This document shows positions 8,231 to 16,600 of a DNA stretch of 19,329 bases, piece after piece. The translations under genes and the position numbers were made by a program. The notes below the pieces were generated by a model. The model did no database searches and had not been told where the DNA came from. It was given only the letters and a program-made list of their open reading frames with translations. Source of the DNA: Anaerolineaceae bacterium. Its GTDB lineage: Bacteria > Chloroflexota > Anaerolineae > Anaerolineales > Anaerolineaceae. Every line of letters begins with the position of its first letter. Position 1 is the stretch's first letter. Where the stretch lies: contig JACZIY010000545.1 of the NCBI GenBank assembly GCA_014860845.1, positions 1 through 19,329 of the forward strand. Direction: 5' to 3'.

Positions 8231-9547
8231 ATGAAACCCCTGAACGTGCCAGGACCAAAAGCCAAAGCATTTATCGAACGCGACCACAAAGTTGTATCAC
8301 CATCATATCCTCGTGGATATCCTTTTGTTATGGATCGTGGAAAAGGTACCGAGGTTTGGGATGTTGACGGAAATCGTTATCTTGATTTTGCTGCTGGTAT
8401 TGCTGTTGCTTCAACCGGGCATAGCCATCCTGACGTTGTCAAAGCGATTCAGGAACAAGCAGAAAAATTTATTCATATTTCTTCGGATTTCTATCATGAG
8501 AAGTGGATTGAGCTTTCTGAAAAATTGGCTGAAATTTCACCATTCCAGGAAGATACCCGAGTTTTTCTAACCAATTCTGGTACTGAGAGTGTGGAAGGTG
8601 CCATTAAATTGGCCAGATATCATACCAATCGTTCCAATTTCATTGGTTTTTTAGGTGGTTTTCATGGCAGAACAATTGGAGCTGTTACATTTACAGCCAG
8701 TAAGCCAAATTACAAACGTCGTTTTTTCCCATTGATGAACGGCGTGACACATGTTCCATTTCCTGATCCATACCGACCCATTTTAAATTTAGAACCTGGA
8801 CAGGATTATGGTGAAAGAATCATTGAATACATACAAGAACAAGTTTTTGAAAAGATTTTACCGCCTGATGAAGTAGCTGGTATTCTTGTTGAACCAATCC
8901 AGGGAGAAGGTGGTTATATTGTCCCCCCTCTTGGATTCTTTCCAGCTTTGAGAAAACTTTGTGATAAACATGGCATTCTTTTAATCGCGGATGAGGTCCA
9001 GGCAGGTATGGGACGCACGGGAAAGTGGTGGTCAATAGATAATTTTGGTGTTGAACCTGATATTATTACTTCTGCAAAAGGAATAGCATCCGGTATGCCG
9101 TTAGGTGCTTTAATTACCAGGAAATCAGTCATGAGCTGGCCGAAGGGTTCTCATGGAAATACCTACGGAGGAAACCCAATTGCCTGTGTGGCATCACTTG
9201 CAACCATCAATGCCATTCAAAATGGTTATATGGATAATGCCCGGGTAACAGGCAGTTACACGTTGGAAAAACTCAAGGATATGCAAAAAAGGCATCCATC
9301 CATTGGTGAGGTACGCGGGATCGGTTTTATGATCGGTATCGAATTCGTTAAGGATAGGAAAAGCAAGAAATCAGATGCTGACATACGTGATCGTGTTGTA
9401 GATCTTGCATATGAATATGGATTGCTTACTTTAGGTTGTGGTAAGAGTGTGATCAGAGTTTCTCCCCCACTCTGCACAACCAAAGAACAGATTGATGAAG
9501 GTCTTGAAATTTTGGATTATGTTATTTCACTGGCTGAAAACGGGTAA
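8231..9547 (+). CDS. PLP-dependent class III aminotransferase (ornithine/4-aminobutyrate type)
   Basis: A 438-residue fold-type I PLP enzyme that moves an amino group between an amino acid and a 2-oxo acid. Seen in order: N-terminal GPKAKAFIERD and SYPRGYPFV, the PLP phosphate loop TNSGTESVEGA, FHGRTIGAV, EPIQGEGGY, the pyridine-binding Asp in LIADEVQAGMGRTG, the Schiff-base Lys in ITSAKGIASGMPLG, and GNTYGGNP. The N-terminal region resembles the archaeal/Thermococcales-type group that includes ornithine and 4-aminobutyrate aminotransferases and amino acid racemases, so the substrate cannot be fixed here. No arginine or GABA genes sit next to it. The start is supported by GGAGG (8219-8223) with a 7-nt spacer. 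The stop overlaps the -10 of the downstream kinase gene. Confidence 0.9.
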   Translation: MKPLNVPGPKAKAFIERDHKVVSPSYPRGYPFVMDRGKGTEVWDVDGNRYLDFAAGIAVASTGHSHPDVVKAIQEQAEKFIHISSDFYHEKWIELSEKLAEISPFQEDTRVFLTNSGTESVEGAIKLARYHTNRSNFIGFLGGFHGRTIGAVTFTASKPNYKRRFFPLMNGVTHVPFPDPYRPILNLEPGQDYGERIIEYIQEQVFEKILPPDEVAGILVEPIQGEGGYIVPPLGFFPALRKLCDKHGILLIADEVQAGMGRTGKWWSIDNFGVEPDIITSAKGIASGMPLGALITRKSVMSWPKGSHGNTYGGNPIACVASLATINAIQNGYMDNARVTGSYTLEKLKDMQKRHPSIGEVRGIGFMIGIEFVKDRKSKKSDADIRDRVVDLAYEYGLLTLGCGKSVIRVSPPLCTTKEQIDEGLEILDYVISLAENG

Positions 9548-9550
9548 AAT
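9545..9550 (+). promoter_or_regulatory. Possible -10 of the histidine kinase gene, predicted leaderless
   Basis: TAAAAT at 9545-9550 overlaps the aminotransferase stop codon and ends 6 nt before ATG 9557. There is no Shine-Dalgarno sequence in the 9-bp gap (GGGTAAAATTAATCC). Either a leaderless transcript starts here or the gene is translated by coupling to the aminotransferase. Confidence 0.4.
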
Positions 9551-9556
9551 TAATCC

Positions 9557-11146
9557 ATGTTACCTGATTTTCGAGTTCGGCAAAGAGATTATTTATTAGA
9601 TATTGCCAGGGCTTTAGCCGAGGAGCTAAACCTCGACAAACTTTTGGAGAAGATTCTGAATGTATCTGTCGAGATGTTGGCCGGCCAGGCAGGTTTTATC
9701 GCATTAAAATCCGAAACTCGAGGATGGCATGTTCGTGTCTGGCATGGATTACCCATTCCACTGGTGAAATATATTGAACCTTACCTGACACAAATCACTG
9801 AAGTTGGTGATAAACCAGGCCAATTAGAACTGACGCAAATCAATCAGATCATTAATGAATTAGCTCGTTCTGGGAGTTTTGGTTTGTTGAATGGCGTCGG
9901 AATTCCTCTGGTCGCGCGAGGTCAGGCAGTAGGTGTCATTTATATATTTCGAAGCTACTCAGGTTCATTTTCAGCGAACGATCGAACAATCCTGGGAAGT
10001 TTTGCCAACCAGGCAGCAATCGCAGTTCAGAATGCTCAACTCTACAATCAGGTCAACCACGAACGACAGCGTATGTCTGCCCTGCTCGATACCGTAGCAG
10101 ATGGGATTATGATTTTATCCCCAACGCTATATATTGAACGCTACAATCCAGCATTTCAACGCATGTTACAAATCCCGGTTGAAGAAATTCAGAACAAGGA
10201 ACATAATCAATTAATCCAGTGGATGCAACCTCCGATTGGAATTACATTAGAAGAAGCAGTTGCCGGTGGTTGGCCATTAACAGCACACGCACATCTTTAT
10301 GTAGAGGGTGATTTAAAGATAGGTAATTCAAAAGTGAAGTTACCAGTCGGAATCACATATGCTCCATTAGTTTCACCGGATAACGTCCTGTTGAATATCA
10401 TCGCCACCATCAGGGACATTACGCGCTTTCGCCAGGCCGAAGAATTAAAAAGCACATTTATCTCGATCATCAGTCATGAATTAAAAACACCTGTAGCCTT
10501 GATCAAAGGTTATGTGAGTACATTACGACGTGAAGATGCCCGCTGGGACAGATCAATTGTGCAAGAGAGTCTTTCAGTCATCGAAGAAGAAGCTGATCGC
10601 CTGGGTTCATTAATCGAAAACATGCTGGATGCATCTCGTTTACAGGCTGGTGGATTATCCATAAAACGCTCTGATGTCTTTCTACCAGAAATCATAAAAC
10701 GCATGGCGAAACGTCTACAAACACAATCCTCCTTGCATGAAATTGTGGTTGATTTACCGGAGGATTTTCCCATCATTCTGGCAGATGAATCTCGTCTGGA
10801 GCATGTTATTTCAAATTTAATTTCAAACGCAATAAAATATTCACCAAAAGGAGAAATCCGAATATCAGGTCAAATCCGACCGGATGTGGTAATTATCTGT
10901 GTCAGTGATCAGGGACCAGGGATTGCTGTTGAAGATATTCCTCATGTTTTTGATCGATTCTATCGGGCACCGGATATGGCTCGCAATACACGCGGTGCCG
11001 GTCTGGGATTATTTTTAACTCGTTCTATTGTAGAAGCACACGGTGGACAGATCTGGGTAAATCCTGAATCAGGTAAAGGTGCCCGCATCTGTTTTTCCCT
11101 TCCACGCACAACCGATCAATTATCTCAGAAATTGTCAGTGGTATAA
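9557..11146 (+). CDS. Soluble GAF-PAS sensor histidine kinase
   Basis: A 529-residue sensor kinase without signal peptide or membrane helix, so it senses a cytoplasmic cue. A GAF domain covers about residues 15-165 (GVIYIFRS...FANQAAIAVQNAQLY) and a PAS domain about 172-295 (LLDTVADGIMILSP, ending RDITRFRQAEELK). The HisKA dimerisation domain carries the phospho-acceptor His307 in FISIISHELKTP. The ATPase domain shows the N-box around Asn424 (NLISNAIKYSP), the G1 box DQGPGI (451-456), the F-box DRFYR, and the G2 box GAGLGL (480-485), so all catalytic boxes are present. No response regulator is encoded in the window, so it is an orphan whose partner is elsewhere. The ligand of the GAF or PAS domain cannot be read from sequence. 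Confidence 0.93.
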   Translation: MLPDFRVRQRDYLLDIARALAEELNLDKLLEKILNVSVEMLAGQAGFIALKSETRGWHVRVWHGLPIPLVKYIEPYLTQITEVGDKPGQLELTQINQIINELARSGSFGLLNGVGIPLVARGQAVGVIYIFRSYSGSFSANDRTILGSFANQAAIAVQNAQLYNQVNHERQRMSALLDTVADGIMILSPTLYIERYNPAFQRMLQIPVEEIQNKEHNQLIQWMQPPIGITLEEAVAGGWPLTAHAHLYVEGDLKIGNSKVKLPVGITYAPLVSPDNVLLNIIATIRDITRFRQAEELKSTFISIISHELKTPVALIKGYVSTLRREDARWDRSIVQESLSVIEEEADRLGSLIENMLDASRLQAGGLSIKRSDVFLPEIIKRMAKRLQTQSSLHEIVVDLPEDFPIILADESRLEHVISNLISNAIKYSPKGEIRISGQIRPDVVIICVSDQGPGIAVEDIPHVFDRFYRAPDMARNTRGAGLGLFLTRSIVEAHGGQIWVNPESGKGARICFSLPRTTDQLSQKLSVV

Positions 11147-11147
11147 T
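11139..11147 (+). promoter_or_regulatory. Extended -10 promoter of the CpXC gene
   Basis: TGG-TATAAT at 11139-11147 overlaps the stop codon of the histidine kinase gene (11144-11146). Expected transcript start is near 11154, leaving a leader of about 29 nt that contains the Shine-Dalgarno AGAGAGG before ATG 11183. The -35 region is poor. Confidence 0.55.
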
Positions 11148-11182
11148 CTTCCGCATATTAAATTTTTACAGAGAGGTCATTT

Positions 11183-12538
11183 ATGCCAAAAACACAAATT
11201 AGTTGTCCTCGCTGTCGTACACCTATGACAGCTGAAATTCAGCAATTATTCGATTTGAATACCGATCCAGAAGCGAAGCAAAAATTGATGAGCGGTGCTG
11301 CCAATATGATTCAATGCCAGGCATGCGGATATCAAGGTTTATATCCTACACCGATTGTTTATCATGATCCAGAAAAAGAAATGTTATTAACTTACTTCCC
11401 ACCAGAATTAGGTGTATCCATCAATGAACAGGAAAAAATGGTTGGTCCATTGATTAAACGAGTAGTGAACGATCTGCCAATGGAAAAACGCAAGGCATAT
11501 TTGTTTCAAGCGCAAAGTATGCTTACCTACCAGACAATGATGGAAAAAATTCTGGAAGCTGATGGCGTTACGAAAGAAATGCTCGATGAACAACAGAAAA
11601 AATTACAATTGATTCAGAGATTATTATCCACTGTAAGCGCAGATTCAAGAAAAGAGATTATTAAGCAGGAAGAAGCTCTTATTGATGAGACATTTTTTAG
11701 CTTATTGAACCGATTGGTTGAAGCTACAGTTGCACAGGGAGATAAGCAATCTGCACAACAATTAGCCCTCTTCCAGCAAGAATTATTACAAGAAACGAAA
11801 GTTGGTCAGGAAATCCAGGAAAAAATGAAATCTTCTCAAAAAGCCATGGAAGATTTACAGGAAGCAGCAAAAGCCGGACTAACAAGAGAAAAACTACTGG
11901 ATCTTTTTATCGATGCACCAGATGAAATTTATATTAATACGCTAATTAGCATGGTACGCACAGGACTTGATTATGAATTCTTCCAGATTCTTTCACAAAA
12001 AATTGAAACCGCTTCAGATTCCGAGCAGAAGACAAAATTATCATCATTAAGAGATTTTCTGGTTGAAGTGACCCGTCAAATCGATGCACAAATTCAGGAA
12101 GAAAAACAGCATGCCAGAGAAACCCTCAATAAGATTTTAGCTGAAGTAAATATTGAAGTCGGATTGGAAAAATTCGGCAATGAGTTGAATGACTTTTTTG
12201 TGGAAGCAGTCAAAGAAGGCTTGCAGGATGCTCGTAAAGCAGCTGACCTGGATAAAATTTCCAAACTAGGTCAACTAAATAGCATAATCGAAGAAGCCAG
12301 TAAACCTCCTGCAGAAATTCAATTTGTTGAAACTTTGCTTCAAGCACCTGATTCCGAGTCGATTAAAACGTTATTAAACGAAAAACCTGAAGTAATCAAT
12401 GATGAATTCTTACAACTATTGGCTAATTTGATCAATCAAACAGAACAACAAGGAAACCAACAGGCATTGGTTGGCAAGCTTAAGGAAATTCAAAAAGTTG
12501 TCACAAGAGCACTGATGGCGAAGAATTTGAAAGGCTAA
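11183..12538 (+). CDS. CpXC-domain zinc-binding protein with long repeat-containing helical tail
   Basis: The 451-residue product starts with a CpXC domain: Cys8-x2-Cys11 and Cys45-x2-Cys48 form a likely zinc site, followed by PTPIVYHDPEKEMLLTYFP, typical of this family of unknown function. Residues from about 80 onward are almost wholly helical, Gln/Glu/Lys-rich and without membrane segments. Four related segments can be seen at about 168-205, 262-300, 335-375 and 405-443, each starting with an (I/L)(N/D)..F(F/L) helix and ending in a leucine-rich helix. This suggests an alpha-solenoid-like scaffold for protein contact, but no function is known. ATG 11183 follows AGAGAGG. The gene has its own promoter over the histidine kinase stop and a strong terminator behind it. 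Confidence 0.85.
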   Translation: MPKTQISCPRCRTPMTAEIQQLFDLNTDPEAKQKLMSGAANMIQCQACGYQGLYPTPIVYHDPEKEMLLTYFPPELGVSINEQEKMVGPLIKRVVNDLPMEKRKAYLFQAQSMLTYQTMMEKILEADGVTKEMLDEQQKKLQLIQRLLSTVSADSRKEIIKQEEALIDETFFSLLNRLVEATVAQGDKQSAQQLALFQQELLQETKVGQEIQEKMKSSQKAMEDLQEAAKAGLTREKLLDLFIDAPDEIYINTLISMVRTGLDYEFFQILSQKIETASDSEQKTKLSSLRDFLVEVTRQIDAQIQEEKQHARETLNKILAEVNIEVGLEKFGNELNDFFVEAVKEGLQDARKAADLDKISKLGQLNSIIEEASKPPAEIQFVETLLQAPDSESIKTLLNEKPEVINDEFLQLLANLINQTEQQGNQQALVGKLKEIQKVVTRALMAKNLKG

Positions 12539-12551
12539 AAGAAGTATGATG

Positions 12552-12585
12552 AGAGGCTGATCTTCAAAAATCAGTCTCTTTTTTT
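12552..12585 (+). terminator. Rho-independent terminator after the CpXC gene
   Basis: AGAGGCTGAT (12552-12561) pairs with ATCAGTCTCT (12570-12579) through 10 bp with one G-U pair and an 8-nt loop, followed by seven T (12579-12585). It starts 14 nt after the CpXC stop. The dinG stop faces it at 12588, but the minus-strand side has no U-tract, so it serves mainly the plus strand. Confidence 0.88.
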
Positions 12586-12587
12586 AT

Positions 12588-15389
12588 TTATTGATTTAAC
12601 CAGCGCGCAGCTGTTTTTGGGAGGTCTGAGACAGAACCAGTTTCAATTTTACAGGAGGGTAAAGACTCTACAAAAAAGCGACCATATTTTTTGCTCTGAA
12701 CCCTGCGGTCCAGAACCACAACAATGCCACGATCAAATTGTGTTCTGATAAGGCGTCCAAAACCTTGTCGGAAAGTTAAAATCGCTTCAGGAATCGTGTA
12801 TTCATTGAATGGGTCATCAAATGTTTCAGATCGAGCAGCAACAATCGGATCTGATGGAACAGCGAATGGTAATTTAATGATCACCAATACAGAGAGAGCA
12901 TCACCAGGTATATCGACCCCTTCCCAAAATGCACGTGTACCCAGTAAGACAGCTCGATCCGTTTCGCGGAAGCTTTCCAATAATGTGTTTGCTGAAGCAC
13001 CTTCTCCCTGTTCATAGACCTGAATATCAGCGTCCGCCAATCGTGGTCCAATTGCCTGGGAGGTTTTCTTCAATTGGGCATACGAAGTGAACAAAGCTAA
13101 CAATCGCCCACCTGTTGCTTTACTTAATTGAACGAGTGTATGTTCAATCATCCTTTGATATGCCGAAGCCTGCGCTGGTTCCGGAATATCGTTCGGCAGG
13201 TAAAGCATCGCGGAATTCTCATAATCGAATGGTGAACCGACGATTAATTCATCGGCCTCATCAGCATTCAAACGATTTCGTAGATAGTCAAATTCTCCAT
13301 GGGTTGTTAATGTCGCCGATGTCAAAATGATCGAAGATTTCTCATGCCAGAGATATTTTTCCATCAAACTACCGATATGCAATGGGGCAATTTGTAAAAC
13401 CATGCGTGCTGAATCCGGTTGTTGTTCAATCCAATAAATATAATCTGGTTCTGGTTTTAATATCATTGCATATAAAAATTGTTCGGCTTCGGCCATACGT
13501 TGATGATTGAAACTTAAACTACCGATGGCTTCTTCAAGGTCTTCTGCAGGACTATCAATCGTATCGCCTATATCTTTTAGAAACTCTTTAACTAATTTAA
13601 CCAGTAAAGTTAAAGTTTCATTCGCCTGGTCATATTGAATTTCCACGTCAGACCAGGATGGGACGGTTCTTGTTGCAGGAAGTACCCTTACTTGTTGTGC
13701 ATATTGGCCAATAGGTTGGAAATCCCTTTCAGATTCCAAAAAAGCTTGTAAAGCATCGAAAAATGCATTCCAATCTTGCTCCAACCGGAAAGCAAGATCA
13801 GTAACCCGTTGACATATCGAAAATGCACTGGCAAATTCAGAAGGTTTCAGGACATTTTTTAAAGATGTAACCAGACGCCCTAATACCCCACTGGAAACAC
13901 TCCCCAGTTCTCGTAACATCCTTTGCATATCATTTTGGGTTATCCGATAACTCAGGGTATTGGTACTGGCCCCTTCGAGGTGGTGTCCTTCATCTATAAT
14001 TAGATATTCATATGGGGGTAAAACACGGCTTCCGGTGACAACATCGGAGAGCAATAATGCATGATTGACAATCAATATGTGTGCTGTTTGCGCAGCCTGG
14101 CGAACCTGGTAAAAAGGACACATGCCACCAGCTTTTGACATGCAGGTCTCAGCATTACAGTTTTCATCATCAGCACTGAGCCTTTGCCAGATCTCTCGGT
14201 CCATTGGGCTGTTGAGATTCAAGCGTGTCCGATCTCCATCCCCACCATAATGCAGCCAGACAAGAATTTTCCCGATTACCCGCATTTCTTCTTTACTTTC
14301 AGGACCACGAAAACGAAATGCTTCAAGTCGTCGTGGACAGAGATAATTCGCACGTCCTTTTATCACGACTGACCTTAAAGGAATATCCAGCGCGGAGCGT
14401 AGATCCGGGATATCTTTATTAATCAATTGATCCTGGAGAGCAATCGTGTTGGTTGAAATAACGACTCGATGATTATTCTTTATTGCCCAGAAGGCTGCAG
14501 GGATCAGGTAGGCAAATGATTTTCCAGTTCCTGTTCCAGCTTCTACCATGAGGTGATTTTGATTGGTGAAAGCAGAAGAAACACTTCTCAGCATATCCAC
14601 TTGTTGCGTACGATATTCGAAATTTTTAAAATATTTCGAAAATTCCCCACCTGGCTCAAGGATGGAACTTAATTCGTCTTCATTGAGAGGTTTTATTTCA
14701 GAATTCGGTTTTAATGCCTGGGCAAGAATATCCTCATCCAAAAATAATCCATTAAATAAATTCTGATTTCGGGAATATTTTGGCTGAATGACTTGTTTCT
14801 TAATTCTTGTTTTTAGAATTTCCTGGAAGAACCAGAATCCATCCCAATCAACTGGCTCACCCAGACGAACAATTTCAGCCAGGAGATCAACAGGCAGTTC
14901 CAGCGCCAGGTTATACAGCTCCAGAAAGAGCTGATGGGTCATTTTTGCATCATTAAGAGCCCGGTGTGCACCTATATTAGGGATATTCAACTGCTGACAC
15001 AGCCCAGAAAGGTTGTATCTTGATGCTAATGGCATAACAACTGATGCTAATTCATATGTATCAACAGCCTGAACATACCGCAAAATATTAGCCTGGAAAA
15101 GAAAGCCCAGATCGAATTGGACATTATGCCCCACAACAGGACAATCCCCCACAAAATCTACTAGCTCCTGCAAAACAGCTGTCAAAGGCGGCGCTTTTTG
15201 AACCATCTGATTATTAATGCCGGTCAGTTGCGTTATTTCAGGAGGAATTATTCGATTTGGATTGATTAATGTCGAAAATTCTGCTTCGATTCTGGATGCA
15301 CTAAAACGTACCGCACCAATTTCAATAATTGCATCTTTGCGAGAATCTAATCCTGTTGTTTCGATATCGAGTGCTACCAGAGAAGGCAT
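12588..15389 (-). CDS. dinG: DinG-family DNA helicase with N-terminal 3'-5' exonuclease domain
   Basis: A 933-residue two-part enzyme for DNA repair or replication restart. The N-terminal DEDDh exonuclease domain (about 1-165) has DIETTG with Asp8 and Glu10, HNVQFD with Asp93, and HRALND with His142 and Asp147. The XPD-like superfamily 2 helicase follows: Walker A AGTGTGKS (284-291), DEGH (466-469) and the C-terminal motif VI FRQGFGRLIR. Four cysteines, Cys351, Cys411, Cys416 and Cys424, sit between Walker A and DEGH in the spacing of the DinG/XPD iron-sulfur cluster. The length matches the Bacillus DinG. ATG 15389 is preferred because the protein begins MPSLVALDIETTG and a perfect extended -10 ends 6 nt upstream. 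It is divergent from the HAD-HD gene and faces the CpXC gene. Confidence 0.94.
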   Translation of the reverse strand: MPSLVALDIETTGLDSRKDAIIEIGAVRFSASRIEAEFSTLINPNRIIPPEITQLTGINNQMVQKAPPLTAVLQELVDFVGDCPVVGHNVQFDLGFLFQANILRYVQAVDTYELASVVMPLASRYNLSGLCQQLNIPNIGAHRALNDAKMTHQLFLELYNLALELPVDLLAEIVRLGEPVDWDGFWFFQEILKTRIKKQVIQPKYSRNQNLFNGLFLDEDILAQALKPNSEIKPLNEDELSSILEPGGEFSKYFKNFEYRTQQVDMLRSVSSAFTNQNHLMVEAGTGTGKSFAYLIPAAFWAIKNNHRVVISTNTIALQDQLINKDIPDLRSALDIPLRSVVIKGRANYLCPRRLEAFRFRGPESKEEMRVIGKILVWLHYGGDGDRTRLNLNSPMDREIWQRLSADDENCNAETCMSKAGGMCPFYQVRQAAQTAHILIVNHALLLSDVVTGSRVLPPYEYLIIDEGHHLEGASTNTLSYRITQNDMQRMLRELGSVSSGVLGRLVTSLKNVLKPSEFASAFSICQRVTDLAFRLEQDWNAFFDALQAFLESERDFQPIGQYAQQVRVLPATRTVPSWSDVEIQYDQANETLTLLVKLVKEFLKDIGDTIDSPAEDLEEAIGSLSFNHQRMAEAEQFLYAMILKPEPDYIYWIEQQPDSARMVLQIAPLHIGSLMEKYLWHEKSSIILTSATLTTHGEFDYLRNRLNADEADELIVGSPFDYENSAMLYLPNDIPEPAQASAYQRMIEHTLVQLSKATGGRLLALFTSYAQLKKTSQAIGPRLADADIQVYEQGEGASANTLLESFRETDRAVLLGTRAFWEGVDIPGDALSVLVIIKLPFAVPSDPIVAARSETFDDPFNEYTIPEAILTFRQGFGRLIRTQFDRGIVVVLDRRVQSKKYGRFFVESLPSCKIETGSVSDLPKTAARWLNQ

Positions 15390-15395
15390 TCAGGC

Positions 15396-15404
15396 ATTAT
15401 ACCA
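15396..15404 (-). promoter_or_regulatory. Extended -10 promoter of dinG, predicted leaderless
   Basis: Minus strand TGG-TATAAT at 15404-15396; the hexamer ends 6 nt (GCCTGA) before ATG 15389. A weak -35, TTGTTC, lies 17 bp upstream. There is no Shine-Dalgarno sequence, so the first transcribed base should be the A of the start codon. Confidence 0.65.
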
Positions 15405-15457
15405 TTTAAAATTTATTTGAACAAATATTCTAATCTCTAGTTTGCGAACAAAGCGAT

Positions 15458-15514
15458 TTTTCACCCAATAACAAAATCTACTATAATCTTGATAATACTC
15501 ACATCGCGGAGAAG
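15458..15514 (+). promoter_or_regulatory. Promoter and ribosome binding site of the HAD-HD gene
   Basis: TTTTCA (15458-15463), 18-bp spacer, TATAAT (15482-15487). The leader of about 24 nt holds GCGGAGAAG just before ATG 15518, a good Shine-Dalgarno site. The promoter is back to back with that of dinG within 128 bp. Confidence 0.55.
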
Positions 15515-15517
15515 TAG

Positions 15518-16600
15518 ATGAATGCGAAACAGATAACCACATTGGTATTCGATTGGGGCAACACCATCATGGTGGACAATGGACAATTTTCTGGAAAAAT
15601 GATGGATTGGCCATCTGTTCAGGCTGTAGGGGGGGCATATGATACTTTGAAATTGCTTTCTCCTGAATACCGGCTTGTGCTTGCCAGCAATGCAGAAGAT
15701 TCATCACCACAAGATATATATAGCGCTTTAGAAAAGGTCAATCTGGATTCTTTTTTTCATCAAATTTTTACTACCCATGAATTATCAGCAAAAAAACCTG
15801 ATCCACTTTTCTACAAGAATTTGGTTGAAAAGATAAACCGTCCGGTTGAAAAAATTGTCATGATTGGCGATGATTACATAAAAGATATTGTAGGTGCCAA
15901 ACTGGCTGGCTGGAAAGGCATATGGTTTAATCCCTCAGGACTAACCTCCAATGGTCATCTTCCTCTTCAGGACATGGAGGTTAGGAACTTTATCGAAATT
16001 CCAGGTGTGTTATCACATCCATTTCTACCTGATGTCCAAACCTGTTTAGGTTGGTACATGGAATTTGGTGCAACCCATACATTATTATCGCATGTTCAGA
16101 ATGTGGCTGCAATCGCTTACCAAATTGCCCTCTGGATTGAACAAGCTGGTTTGAAGGTCGATCCTTTATTAGCACACAGAGGTGGACTTACCCACGACCT
16201 ATCAAAGTTACAGGAACAAAGCCAGAAAAATCACGCAGTTTTAGCTGCCGAATTCCTCGAATCGAAAAACCAATATATGTTAGCTGAAATAGCGCGACGT
16301 CATTTGATTGGTGATCTGGTTTCGGACAAGACCAGACCACGAACATGGGAAGAGAAAATTGTCAATTACGCTGATAAGCTTTCTGAAGGCAATAGTATTG
16401 TCTCCATTGATGAAAGACTAGAAGCGTTGCAAAGAAGATACCCCGATTTTGCTTCAAAAATCAAAAAGAACACTCCCTTTGTTAAAGCTCTGGAGGATGA
16501 AATAACCACTGTGCTGAGGACGACTTCAGATAATTTAATAGCTGATTTAAGAAAAGCACTATTCAATAAAAATTCTCATTCCTCGAAGGAAATGTTGTAG
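15518..16600 (+). CDS. HAD-superfamily hydrolase fused to an HD-domain phosphohydrolase
   Basis: A 360-residue two-domain protein with no membrane segment. The N-terminal HAD domain (about 6-160) shows motif I as FDWGNT with nucleophile Asp12, motif II near Ser57 (LASNAED), motif III Lys93 (KKPDP) and motif IV GDD at 117-119. The second Asp of motif I is Gly, a variant also found in active phosphatases such as YihX. The C-terminal HD domain (about 185-350) has His192, the His226-Asp227 pair (LTHDLSK), His239, His262 and Asp286 (YADK), a complete metal-site set resembling YqeK-type HD proteins. Both domains remove phosphate, so two steps on one phosphorylated small molecule are conceivable, but the substrate is unknown. 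Its last 25 bp overlap the end of the convergent serine hydrolase gene. Confidence 0.87.
   Translation: MNAKQITTLVFDWGNTIMVDNGQFSGKMMDWPSVQAVGGAYDTLKLLSPEYRLVLASNAEDSSPQDIYSALEKVNLDSFFHQIFTTHELSAKKPDPLFYKNLVEKINRPVEKIVMIGDDYIKDIVGAKLAGWKGIWFNPSGLTSNGHLPLQDMEVRNFIEIPGVLSHPFLPDVQTCLGWYMEFGATHTLLSHVQNVAAIAYQIALWIEQAGLKVDPLLAHRGGLTHDLSKLQEQSQKNHAVLAAEFLESKNQYMLAEIARRHLIGDLVSDKTRPRTWEEKIVNYADKLSEGNSIVSIDERLEALQRRYPDFASKIKKNTPFVKALEDEITTVLRTTSDNLIADLRKALFNKNSHSSKEML

Noticed and set aside
15528..15565. Loss of function of the HAD domain because motif I reads DWG instead of DxD
   Set aside because: Active phosphatases such as YihX also have Gly there, and motifs II-IV are intact, so inactivity is not supported.
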